From an uncultured Parabacteroides sp. (GTDB taxonomy: Bacteria; Bacteroidota; Bacteroidia; Bacteroidales; Tannerellaceae), in the NCBI GenBank assembly GCA_947074335.1, contig CAMTPG010000124.1:1-7475 (forward strand): a stretch of 7,475 bases of DNA, written 5' to 3'. The notes below the pieces were generated by a model, which worked only from the letters and a program-made list of their open reading frames with translations, was not told where the DNA came from and did no database searches. The translations under genes were made by a program, and so were the position numbers. This document shows positions 1 through 5,725 of the stretch, piece by piece; position 1 is the stretch's first letter; every line of letters starts with the position of its first letter.

Positions 1-305
1 GGATCCTGCACCAGTGCAAACTCCCAGCCAAAATTGCTTACATCCTCTCCCATGCCGTTAGCTTTCAGATAAGCTTCGGTAGCAGAAGCAATATTTCTGC
101 CTACACGTAAAACCTGTGCCGATTGGTTTGTGGAAGTTGATTTTACGGCCGATTTCATGTAATCATTATATTGTGTAAGACTGGCGGTTAATATATCCTG
201 ATCCGATACAAGCAACATTTGTCTTCGTCCGGTCAGCGGAACGCTGCTGCAGCTATACATTATTAATAAGGTAAAAATAAATATGCCGGTAACTATTTTT
301 TTCAT
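1..305 (-). CDS. M48 family zinc metallopeptidase, lipoprotein type (N-terminal fragment)
   Basis: The minus strand is open from an ATG at 305-303 to the left edge, giving about 101 residues of a gene cut off at its 3' end. The N-terminus is a lipoprotein signal: MKK, then a hydrophobic stretch (IVTGIFIFTLLIMYSC) with the likely lipidated Cys at residue 19. The lipobox is relaxed (MYSC), as is common in Bacteroidota. After the Cys comes SSVPLTGRRQMLLVSDQD, matching the VPxTGRxQ...V.D opening of cell-envelope M48 peptidases of this phylum. Next is a stretch with QVLRVGRNIA, the helix that precedes the protease core, and WEFALVQD just before the edge. The HExxH zinc site would lie outside the window, so activity cannot be judged. 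Family members are envelope quality-control proteases. The assignment rests on the N-terminal pattern alone. The gene is divergent from argR and has no obvious link to arginine metabolism. Confidence 0.8.
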   Translation of the reverse strand, partial: MKKIVTGIFIFTLLIMYSCSSVPLTGRRQMLLVSDQDILTASLTQYNDYMKSAVKSTSTNQSAQVLRVGRNIASATEAYLKANGMGEDVSNFGWEFALVQD

Positions 306-329
306 GACAATGCAGATCTGTTGGTATTA

Positions 330-360
330 CAAATATAATCTATATTTCAATAACAAAAAA
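330..360 (-). promoter_or_regulatory. Bacteroidota-type promoter for the M48 peptidase gene
   Basis: On the minus strand TATATTTG (337-330) is a perfect match to the -7 element TAnnTTTG. It lies 24 nt before the ATG at 305, so the leader would be about 20 nt. A TTTTTTG at 360-354 could be the -33 element, but the 16-nt spacing is shorter than the usual 19-21. There is no Shine-Dalgarno sequence between the promoter and the ATG. Confidence 0.55.
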
Positions 361-580
361 TCCTCTGATACTGTTGCTATAAACAGATTCTGTTTTTTAA
401 CCGCTTCAGGTAAGCTATTTTTCTATTGCAGCTACAGCATAGATATAAATTGCATTTGTATTCGGAGATTATGGAGTAAGTTGCAGAGGGCAACAAAAAA
501 GCATCTCCTGAAATGCAGATCGTGAATCGGTAAAATAGCATCAGCATCAATGATTTATTAATATGGACGAAGCCTCTAAA

Positions 581-676
581 TGAGAAAATATACAATTCCA
601 TACAAAATAATTCAGACAAACTGTATATTTATTCATTATTTGCCTTATATTTGCAGACGTTTTGCATAAATATACA
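581..676. promoter_or_regulatory. Candidate ArgR operator: phased array of ARG-box-like sites
   Basis: Compared with the known ARG-box consensus TGAATWWWWATTCA, the best site is TGTATATTTATTCA (622-635, one mismatch), then TGCATAAATATACA (663-676, two mismatches). Weaker copies are TGAGAAAATATACA (581-594, three mismatches) and TACAAAATAATTCA (601-614, three mismatches, with a perfect right half). A degenerate site lies at 642-655 (GCCTTATATTTGCA). The right-hand CA ends fall at 594, 614, 635, 655 and 676, a spacing of 20, 21, 20 and 21 bp. That is close to the 21-bp centre-to-centre spacing of paired ARG boxes bound by an ArgR hexamer. The array covers the promoter and the start of the leader, which fits autorepression by ArgR. 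AT-rich DNA produces such matches easily, so only the 622-635 and 663-676 sites are fairly firm. Confidence 0.6.
646..653 (+). promoter_or_regulatory. Promoter -7 element of the arg operon
   Basis: TATATTTG matches the Bacteroidota -7 consensus TAnnTTTG exactly and lies 31 nt before the argR ATG. The place where a TTTG -33 element would be expected (about 622-625) reads TGTA, so the upstream element is weak or absent. That position falls inside the best ARG box, so ArgR binding would block the promoter. No Shine-Dalgarno sequence lies between here and the ATG. Confidence 0.6.
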
Positions 677-684
677 GAGCAAGT

Positions 685-1122
685 ATGAAGAAAGAGCGAT
701 TAAATGCAATTTGTAACATCATCAGACACAACAACATCAGCAATCAGGAAGAGTTATTGCGTGTGTTGGAGCAACAGGGCTTTCAGGTAACTCAGGCCAC
801 ACTCTCGCGCGATATCAAACAACTCCGGGTGATTAAGGTACACGATGATAACGACAATTATGTATATCGCCTGCCCGATTATGCCGCTGTACAGCAAACG
901 CAGGAGGAGTCGGCCGTTTCGCACCCCAACATCGAATTTTCGGGTAATCTGGCTGTGATGAAAACACGACCGGGTTATGCCATGGGGATTGCTTCCGATA
1001 TCGATTCGCAGGCTCCGTTTGAAATTATCGGCACCATTGCAGGTGACGATACGATATTAATTATTCCGCGAGAGGGTGTATCGCGCGAGCGTGTTATCGA
1101 AGCCCTTTCCCGTTTTATTTAA
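685..1122 (+). CDS. argR: Arginine repressor ArgR
   Basis: A cytoplasmic transcription factor that uses L-arginine as corepressor and binds operators as a hexamer. The 145-residue length is normal (family about 145-160). Residues 1-62 form the winged helix-turn-helix: SNQEELLRVLEQQGF (19-33), then the recognition helix QATLSRDIKQL (37-47), the family signature with Ser41-Arg42. Residues 84-145 are the oligomerisation and arginine-binding domain, with GTIAGDDTILIIPREG (116-131). Its Asp121-Asp122 pair corresponds to the arginine-contacting aspartates of E. coli ArgR. A linker (about 63-83) is rich in Gln, Glu and Ser. The ATG at 685 gives the normal N-terminus and sits just downstream of the promoter and ARG-box-like sites. 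As the first gene of an arg biosynthesis operon it is probably a feedback repressor of its own transcription. A catabolic activator role, known for some Firmicutes homologues, is less likely here. Confidence 0.96.
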   Translation: MKKERLNAICNIIRHNNISNQEELLRVLEQQGFQVTQATLSRDIKQLRVIKVHDDNDNYVYRLPDYAAVQQTQEESAVSHPNIEFSGNLAVMKTRPGYAMGIASDIDSQAPFEIIGTIAGDDTILIIPREGVSRERVIEALSRFI

Positions 1123-1150
1123 AAGAAAGAAAAAGAGCGAAGTGTTAGAA

Positions 1151-1753
1151 ATGGAACAAGAAACAGAAATCGATGTAATGATTGCAGATGCCTCGCATGA
1201 GGAATATGTAGACATCATTCTTCAGACAATTGAAGACGCAGCCCAGGTTCGCGGAACCGGTATTGCCAAGCGTACACACGATTATGTAACACAAAAGATG
1301 AAAGAGGGCAAGGTAGTAATTGCCCTTGCCGGCGACGAGTTTGCCGGCTTCAGCTATATCGAATCCTGGGGTAATAAACAGTATGTTACCACATCCGGAT
1401 TGATTGTTCATCCTAAATTCAGAGGCACCGGTACTGCCAAACGCATCAAAGAGGTCACTTTCCAGCTGGCCCGTCTGCGCTGGCCGAAGGCAAAGATTTT
1501 CAGTCTTACCTCGGGAGCCGCCGTGATGAAAATGAATACCGAACTGGGATATGTACCGGTTACATTTGCCGACCTGACAGACGATGAAGCCTTTTGGCGC
1601 GGTTGCGAAGGTTGTATTAATCACGATGTGCTGGAGCGCACCGGTCGCAAATATTGCATTTGCACTGCCATGATGTGGGATCCGAAAGCGCCGCAACATC
1701 AACATAAATCAGAAAAAATAAATCAGACAGATGCTGCCGTGCATCATTCATAA
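1151..1753 (+). CDS. GNAT acyltransferase with Cys4 tail, probable N-acylglutamate synthase of the arg pathway
   Basis: A 200-residue GNAT-fold protein. Core strands include VVIALAGDEFAGFSYIESW (55-73) and SGLIVHPKFRGTGTAKRIK (82-100). The RGTGTA segment (91-96) is the acyl-CoA pyrophosphate loop (Q/RxxGxG/A). After the GNAT core, FSLTSGAAVMKMNTELGY (117-134) precedes a tail with four cysteines in C-x2-C...C-x-C arrangement (152, 155, 169, 171), which could bind a metal. The last 20 residues are polar and His-rich. It is not a classical ArgA (no amino-acid-kinase domain) nor an ArgJ. Close relatives sit between argR and argG in Bacteroides. From memory, genetics in B. thetaiotaomicron ties that family to the first, N-acylglutamate-forming step, with succinyl-CoA or acetyl-CoA as donor. 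I chose the ATG at 1151, 28 nt after argR. A GTG at 1142 is in frame and possible. Substrate is inferred from context. Confidence 0.8.
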   Translation: MEQETEIDVMIADASHEEYVDIILQTIEDAAQVRGTGIAKRTHDYVTQKMKEGKVVIALAGDEFAGFSYIESWGNKQYVTTSGLIVHPKFRGTGTAKRIKEVTFQLARLRWPKAKIFSLTSGAAVMKMNTELGYVPVTFADLTDDEAFWRGCEGCINHDVLERTGRKYCICTAMMWDPKAPQHQHKSEKINQTDAAVHHS

Positions 1754-1765
1754 AATAGAACGAAG

Positions 1766-2965
1766 ATGAAAAAGAAAGTAGTAGTAGCATTCAGCGGAGG
1801 TTTGGATACCTCGTTTACTGTAATGTATCTGGCCAAAGAAAAGGGTTATGAAGTCTATGCAGCTTGTGCCAACACAGGCGGATTCAGCCCCGAACAGTTA
1901 AAACAAAACGAAGAAAACGCCTACAAACTGGGCGCAACAAAATATGTTACCATCGATGTAACCGAAGAATATTATGATAAAAGTCTGAAGTATATGATCT
2001 TCGGTAATGTACTGCGTAACGGCACTTATCCCGTCTCGGTAAGCTCGGAACGTATTTTTCAGGCACTGGCCATTGCCCGCTATGCCAACGAAATCGGTGC
2101 CGATGCCATTGCACACGGTTCAACCGGCGCAGGCAACGATCAGATTCGTTTCGATATGACATTCCTGGTTTTGGCTCCGAATGTTGAAATCATCACGCTG
2201 ACACGCGATATGACACTGACACGCGAGTACGAAATCAATTATCTGAAGGAAAACGGATTCGAAGCCGACTTCACTAAACTGAAATATTCGTACAATGTAG
2301 GTTTGTGGGGAACATCAATCTGTGGTGGCGAAATTCTCGACTCAAAACAGGGGCTGCCCGAATGTGCTTACCTCAAACAGGTTGAAAAAACAGGTACCGA
2401 AGAGCTGCGCATCGAATTTGTAAAAGGCGAAATCCATGCCGTGAACGGTGAAGTTTTCGATGATAAAATCAAAGCGATCCAGAAAGTGGAAGAGATTGGC
2501 GCACCTTACGGTATTGGTCGCGATATGCATGTAGGCGATACCATCATTGGTATTAAAGGACGTGTAGGTTTCGAAGCGGCTGCTCCTATGCTGATTATCG
2601 GCGCCCATAAATTCCTCGAAAAATATACATTGAGCAAATGGCAGCAATACTGGAAAGATCAGGTTGCCAACTGGTATGGCATGTTCCTGCATGAAAGTCA
2701 GTATCTGGAGCCGGTTATGCGCGACATCGAAGCCATGCTTCAGGAATCGCAGCGTAATGTAAACGGAACCGTGATTCTGGAATTGCGTCCGCATTCATTC
2801 TCGACAGTAGGTGTAGATTCGAAAGATGATCTGGTAAAAACCAAATTCGGCGAATACGGCGAAGTGCAGAAAGGCTGGACATCCGAAGATGCAAAAGGCT
2901 TTATCAAAGTAACATCTACGCCACTGCGTGTTTATTATTCAAATCATAAAGAGGAACAGCTATGA
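1766..2965 (+). CDS. argG: Argininosuccinate synthase
   Basis: This cytoplasmic enzyme ligates citrulline and aspartate with ATP to form argininosuccinate, the next-to-last step of arginine synthesis. At 399 residues it has the family's usual length. The N-terminal PP-loop AFSGGLDTS (8-16) binds ATP. Further on are AHGSTGAGNDQIRFD, the conserved citrulline/aspartate-binding loop, then LWGTSICGGEILD in the synthetase domain and GRVGFEAAAPMLIIGAHKFLEK towards the C-terminal helix used in tetramer formation. The ATG at 1766 lies 12 nt after the GNAT stop, directly before MKKKVVVAFSGG, leaving no room for a longer N-terminus. The stop overlaps the argC start (ATGA at 2962-2965), so the two are probably translationally coupled. 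All expected motifs are present with no sign of damage. Confidence 0.97.
   Translation: MKKKVVVAFSGGLDTSFTVMYLAKEKGYEVYAACANTGGFSPEQLKQNEENAYKLGATKYVTIDVTEEYYDKSLKYMIFGNVLRNGTYPVSVSSERIFQALAIARYANEIGADAIAHGSTGAGNDQIRFDMTFLVLAPNVEIITLTRDMTLTREYEINYLKENGFEADFTKLKYSYNVGLWGTSICGGEILDSKQGLPECAYLKQVEKTGTEELRIEFVKGEIHAVNGEVFDDKIKAIQKVEEIGAPYGIGRDMHVGDTIIGIKGRVGFEAAAPMLIIGAHKFLEKYTLSKWQQYWKDQVANWYGMFLHESQYLEPVMRDIEAMLQESQRNVNGTVILELRPHSFSTVGVDSKDDLVKTKFGEYGEVQKGWTSEDAKGFIKVTSTPLRVYYSNHKEEQL
2950..2955 (+). promoter_or_regulatory. Shine-Dalgarno-like site for argC
   Basis: AGAGGA ends 6 nt before the argC ATG at 2962 and lies inside the last codons of argG. It is the most SD-like sequence before any start in this window; the other genes have only A-rich leaders. 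Together with the ATGA overlap it suggests reinitiation by ribosomes finishing argG. Bacteroidota depend little on SD pairing, so its effect may be small. Confidence 0.4.
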
Positions 2966-3930
2966 TCAAAGTTGGTATTATCGGAGGCGCCGGTTATACG
3001 GCGGGCGAACTGATACGTTTGTTGTTAATCCATCCGGATGTGGAGATTGTTTTTGTAAACAGCTCCAGCAATGCCGGCAATAAAATAACAAATGTACATA
3101 CGGGATTGATTGGTGATACCGATCTGGTATTTACCGACAAGCTGCCGGTTGAAGACATTGATCTGCTCTTTTTCTGTACGGCACATGGCGATTCGAAGAA
3201 GTTTATGGAGAGTCATACTTTGCCCGAATCGCTGAAGATTATTGATCTCAGCACCGACTTCCGCGAAGAGAACGACACGCACGATTTTGTGTACGGTTTG
3301 CCCGAACTGAATCGTCGTCGCATCTGCAATGCCCGCCATATTGCCAATCCCGGATGTTTTGCAACCTGTATTCAACTGGGCGTGCTGCCGCTGGCCAAGC
3401 ACCTGATGCTGAATTCGGAACTGCATGTGAATGCCATTACCGGATCTACCGGAGCCGGCGTTAAACCGACTGACACTTCGCACTTCAGCTGGCGAAATGA
3501 TAATATATCCATCTACAAACCATTTACCCATCAGCATCTGACGGAGATTAATCAAAGTCTGAAGCAATTGCAAAACAGCTTCAACAGTCAGATCAATTTT
3601 ATTCCGGTGCGTGGTAATTTCTCGCGTGGTATTTATGCAACCACTTACCTGGATTGCAAAATTGAGCTCGACGAAATCAAGCGCATTTACGAAGCGTATT
3701 ACGAAGATCATTCATTTACCTTTATTACCGATCGCAATCCCGATCTGAAACAGGTGGTAAATACCAACAAATGTCTGATTCATCTGCAGAAATTCGATAA
3801 TAAACTATTAATCATTTCCATGATTGACAATCTGCTGAAGGGCGCGAGTGGTCAGGCTGTTCACAACATGAACCTGATGTTCAATCTGGAAGAAACCGTG
3901 GGTTTACATCTGAAACCTTCGGCGTTCTAA
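2962..3930 (+). CDS. argC: N-acyl-gamma-glutamyl-phosphate reductase
   Basis: NADPH-dependent reductase turning N-acyl-glutamyl 5-phosphate into N-acyl-glutamate 5-semialdehyde. It has 322 residues, within the range for the short (type 1) ArgC. The Rossmann start is VGIIGGAGYTAGELIRLL (4-21); the dinucleotide loop reads GGAGYTAG rather than the more common GYTG form. The catalytic Cys132 is in NPGCFAT (129-135). ITGSTGAG (159-166) and the HxHxxEI motif (190-196) complete the active site; one of those histidines is the catalytic base. The C-terminus has the conserved DNLLKGASGQAVHNMNLM. It shares an ATGA overlap with argG, and argD follows after 13 nt. The N-acyl group may be acetyl or succinyl: Bacteroides fragilis is known to use succinylated intermediates at the transcarbamylase step, and ArgC sequence alone does not decide this. 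Confidence 0.95.
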   Translation: MIKVGIIGGAGYTAGELIRLLLIHPDVEIVFVNSSSNAGNKITNVHTGLIGDTDLVFTDKLPVEDIDLLFFCTAHGDSKKFMESHTLPESLKIIDLSTDFREENDTHDFVYGLPELNRRRICNARHIANPGCFATCIQLGVLPLAKHLMLNSELHVNAITGSTGAGVKPTDTSHFSWRNDNISIYKPFTHQHLTEINQSLKQLQNSFNSQINFIPVRGNFSRGIYATTYLDCKIELDEIKRIYEAYYEDHSFTFITDRNPDLKQVVNTNKCLIHLQKFDNKLLIISMIDNLLKGASGQAVHNMNLMFNLEETVGLHLKPSAF

Positions 3931-3943
3931 AAACAAAGATGTT

Positions 3944-5071
3944 ATGAAATTATTTGATGTATATCCGCTCTTTAACATTGAGATTGTTAAAGGAAAAGGC
4001 TGTCATGTCTGGGATGCGGAAGGAACGGAATACCTGGATTTGTATGGCGGACATGCCGTAATTTCGGTTGGTCATACGCATCCGGTGTATGTTCAGGCAA
4101 TCACCGATCAGCTCAACAAGCTGGGATTTTATTCCAATTCGGTAATCAACAGTCTGCAACAAACGCTGGCCGACAAACTGGGTAAAGCATCCGGTTACGA
4201 AGATTATGCCCTGTTTCTGATAAACTCGGGCGCCGAAGCCAACGAAAATGCACTGAAACTGGCTTCGTTCCATAACGGCAAAAAGCGTGTGGTAGCTTTT
4301 CAACATGCTTTTCACGGCCGTACATCGGCTGCGGTACGGGTAACGGATAATCCGAAAATCATCGCGCCGGTGAATGAAGATCTGGCTGTAACCTATCTTC
4401 CTTTAAACAATGCAGCACTGGTAGAAGCCGAGCTGATGAAAGGCGATGTATCATCTGTTATCATCGAAGGTATTCTGGGCGTAGGCGGTATTCAGCTGCC
4501 AACCGACGAATTTATGAAAGAGTTGCGTGAGCTTTGTACCAAATACGAAGTTTGTCTGATTCTGGATGAGATTCAATCGGGCTACGGCCGCAGCGGAAAA
4601 TTCTTTGCTCATCAGTATGCCGATATCCGTCCGGATTTAATTACGGTGGCGAAAGGCATCGGCAACGGATTCCCGATTGGCGGCGTATTGATCAGTCCGA
4701 TGTTTAAACCCGTTTACGGTATGTTGGGCACAACATTCGGCGGAAATCATCTGGCCTGTGCGGCTGCCATTGCCGTACTCGAAATCATGGAAGATGAAAA
4801 ACTGATTGCCAATGCCGCCGAAGTGGGCGATTATCTGATGCAGGAACTTAACAAATTACCCGGCATCAAAGAGGTTCGCGGACGCGGTCTGATGATCGGC
4901 ATGGAATTTGAACATTCCATCAAAGAGATTCGAAATAAACTATTATTTGAAGAAAAGGTCTTCACGGGTGTTGCCGGAACAAACACTATTCGTTTGCTTC
5001 CGCCGCTCAGCTTAACAAAAGCAGAAGCCGCCGATTTTCTGGATCGGTTCAAAAAAATCATACACTCCTAA
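3944..5071 (+). CDS. argD: N-acylornithine aminotransferase (acetyl- or succinylornithine)
   Basis: A PLP-dependent class III aminotransferase that makes N-acylornithine from N-acylglutamate semialdehyde with glutamate as amino donor. The 375 residues match the short ArgD type. Visible motifs are NSGAEANENALK (94-105, phosphate and substrate loop), FHGRT (123-127), LDEIQSGYGRSG (207-218, with Asp208 contacting the PLP ring) and TVAKGIGNGFPIGG (234-247), in which Lys237 forms the Schiff base. TTFGGNHLAC follows, then a C-terminal domain with EVRGRGLMIGMEF and NTIRLLPPL. It starts at the ATG at 3944, 13 nt after argC, and its stop is about 20 nt before the operon terminator. Position in the operon supports the biosynthetic role over catabolic ornithine or GABA aminotransferases. 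In this phylum the true substrate may be N-succinylglutamate semialdehyde; the sequence alone does not settle it. Confidence 0.93.
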   Translation: MKLFDVYPLFNIEIVKGKGCHVWDAEGTEYLDLYGGHAVISVGHTHPVYVQAITDQLNKLGFYSNSVINSLQQTLADKLGKASGYEDYALFLINSGAEANENALKLASFHNGKKRVVAFQHAFHGRTSAAVRVTDNPKIIAPVNEDLAVTYLPLNNAALVEAELMKGDVSSVIIEGILGVGGIQLPTDEFMKELRELCTKYEVCLILDEIQSGYGRSGKFFAHQYADIRPDLITVAKGIGNGFPIGGVLISPMFKPVYGMLGTTFGGNHLACAAAIAVLEIMEDEKLIANAAEVGDYLMQELNKLPGIKEVRGRGLMIGMEFEHSIKEIRNKLLFEEKVFTGVAGTNTIRLLPPLSLTKAEAADFLDRFKKIIHS

Positions 5072-5091
5072 TCATTTGTTATCAAACAAAA

Positions 5092-5122
5092 AATCCACCG
5101 TCGGGAAACCGAACGGTGGATT
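5092..5122. terminator. Bidirectional hairpin terminator between argD and the FKBP gene
   Basis: AATCCACCGT (5092-5101) pairs perfectly with ACGGTGGATT (5113-5122). Inside, CGG (5102-5104) and CCG (5109-5111) pair around a GAAA loop with one bulged A (5112). On the minus strand the stem is followed by six T (A5088-A5093 on plus), a classic tail for the FKBP gene. On the plus strand the tail is poorer (TTATCGTTTATC), so argD termination may be less efficient. It lies between two converging stop codons and fits no protein or RNA gene. Confidence 0.88.
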
Positions 5123-5148
5123 ATCGTTTATCAATTGTTTCTTTTCAG

Positions 5149-5652
5149 TTAATTGAAGCTCTCTACTGTATATGTAAAGATTAATGTGGAACCGGCAGGA
5201 ACCGGAACACCGTAATAACCATAACCGAGATTAGCCGGAATAATGGCTTCGATCTTCTCGCCTACTTTGTTCTTCAACAAAATTGCGCCTAAACCGGTAA
5301 TCACCTGCGAAGGGGTGAATGTCATCGGATTTAACGGCTGAAAAATCGAACCGTCAATTAATTCGCCTTCCAGTACCATTTTAATACGCGTATCATTAGA
5401 AGCTGTTTCCACAGCATCACCTGTTTTTTCAAGTACACGATAAAGTGCTGTATCCTGATTGATAATAATCTGTTGATAAACCAGATTTCCATTATCGTCG
5501 GTCAGCATTTTACGTTCGCGGATATAGTCAAGATTCTCTTCGAAATATTTAATCTGATCTTCAGTGTAAGTCAAATATTCATTGTTATTGCTGCAAGAGA
5601 TAAATAAGGTTACAAAAGCTAAAATAAGCGTTTTAAGCATTACATTTTTCAT
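5149..5652 (-). CDS. FKBP-type peptidyl-prolyl isomerase lipoprotein, divergent active site
   Basis: A 167-residue envelope protein. The signal peptide MKNVMLKTLILAFVTLFISC ends in a lipobox with Cys20, so it should be lipidated, then a polar linker and a helical region (about 30-50) lead to an FKBP domain (about 70-167). FKBP features are MVLEGELIDGSIF (92-104), SQVITGLGAILLKNKVGEK (115-133), IPANLGYGYYG (138-148) and the end strand STLIFTYTV (155-163). By alignment to FKBP12 it keeps Phe36 (Phe104), Tyr82 (Tyr144) and Phe99 (Phe159), but Asp37 is Gln105, Trp59 is Leu121 and Tyr26 is Glu. Activity may be low or its role may be chaperone-like. The start at 5652 lies 31 nt after its promoter's -7 element; an in-frame ATG at 5640 is less likely because it shortens the signal's positive N-region. 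It converges on the arg operon and is probably monocistronic. Confidence 0.88.
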   Translation of the reverse strand: MKNVMLKTLILAFVTLFISCSNNNEYLTYTEDQIKYFEENLDYIRERKMLTDDNGNLVYQQIIINQDTALYRVLEKTGDAVETASNDTRIKMVLEGELIDGSIFQPLNPMTFTPSQVITGLGAILLKNKVGEKIEAIIPANLGYGYYGVPVPAGSTLIFTYTVESFN

Positions 5653-5683
5653 AGAAAATTTTCATTTGTTATTTTAATGAGTG

Positions 5684-5715
5684 CAAAGATACTGTACTAA
5701 AATGTTAAATACAAA
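5684..5715 (-). promoter_or_regulatory. Consensus Bacteroidota promoter for the FKBP gene
   Basis: On the minus strand TTTG (5715-5712) is followed after exactly 20 nt by TATCTTTG (5691-5684), a full match to the housekeeping promoter of this phylum (TTTG, 19-21 nt, TAnnTTTG). The ATG at 5652 is 31 nt further on, giving a leader of about 25 nt. It lies wholly between the glycosidase stop (5726) and the FKBP start, so FKBP can be expressed apart from the gene upstream. Confidence 0.82.
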
Positions 5716-5725
5716 TTCCATTTTA

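Larger units (their letters stand above)
306..684. other. Divergent intergenic region between M48 peptidase and argR
   Basis: This AT-rich, roughly 380-bp spacer separates two divergent genes. The left end holds the M48 promoter (330-360). The right third holds the argR promoter and candidate ArgR sites (581-676). Between about 361 and 580 I see nothing convincing. Short open frames exist on both strands but overlap each other, have low-complexity Cys/Tyr/Phe-rich translations and resemble no family. A 10-mer, AATGCAGATC, occurs twice (309-318 and 512-521), which may be chance. No hairpin terminator or riboswitch was recognised. Confidence 0.6.

Noticed and set aside
1..6. GGATCC at the very start, suggesting the window is a BamHI clone insert
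   Set aside because: Another GGATCC lies at 1678-1683 and the right edge has none, so a full BamHI fragment is not supported. The first site falls inside the M48 coding frame without disturbing it.
309..521. Repeated 10-mer AATGCAGATC (309-318 and 512-521) as a regulatory or mobile repeat
   Set aside because: There are only two copies, with no further similarity around them and no link to a promoter; probably chance.
562..582. Tiny ORF of six codons (ATG at 563) before argR as a leader peptide for attenuation
   Set aside because: It has no arginine codons, lies upstream of the promoter -7 element, and is not followed by a terminator-antiterminator pair.
283..619. Two short open frames on opposite strands in the argR upstream region
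   Set aside because: They overlap each other, have no family resemblance and unlikely composition, and cover the promoters and operator-like sites.
1076..1150. Longer N-terminus for the GNAT protein, starting at a GTG inside argR
   Set aside because: It would overlap the end of argR by 47 nt, and its extra residues come from argR codons in another frame plus the A-rich spacer. The ATG at 1151 gives a start consistent with the family.
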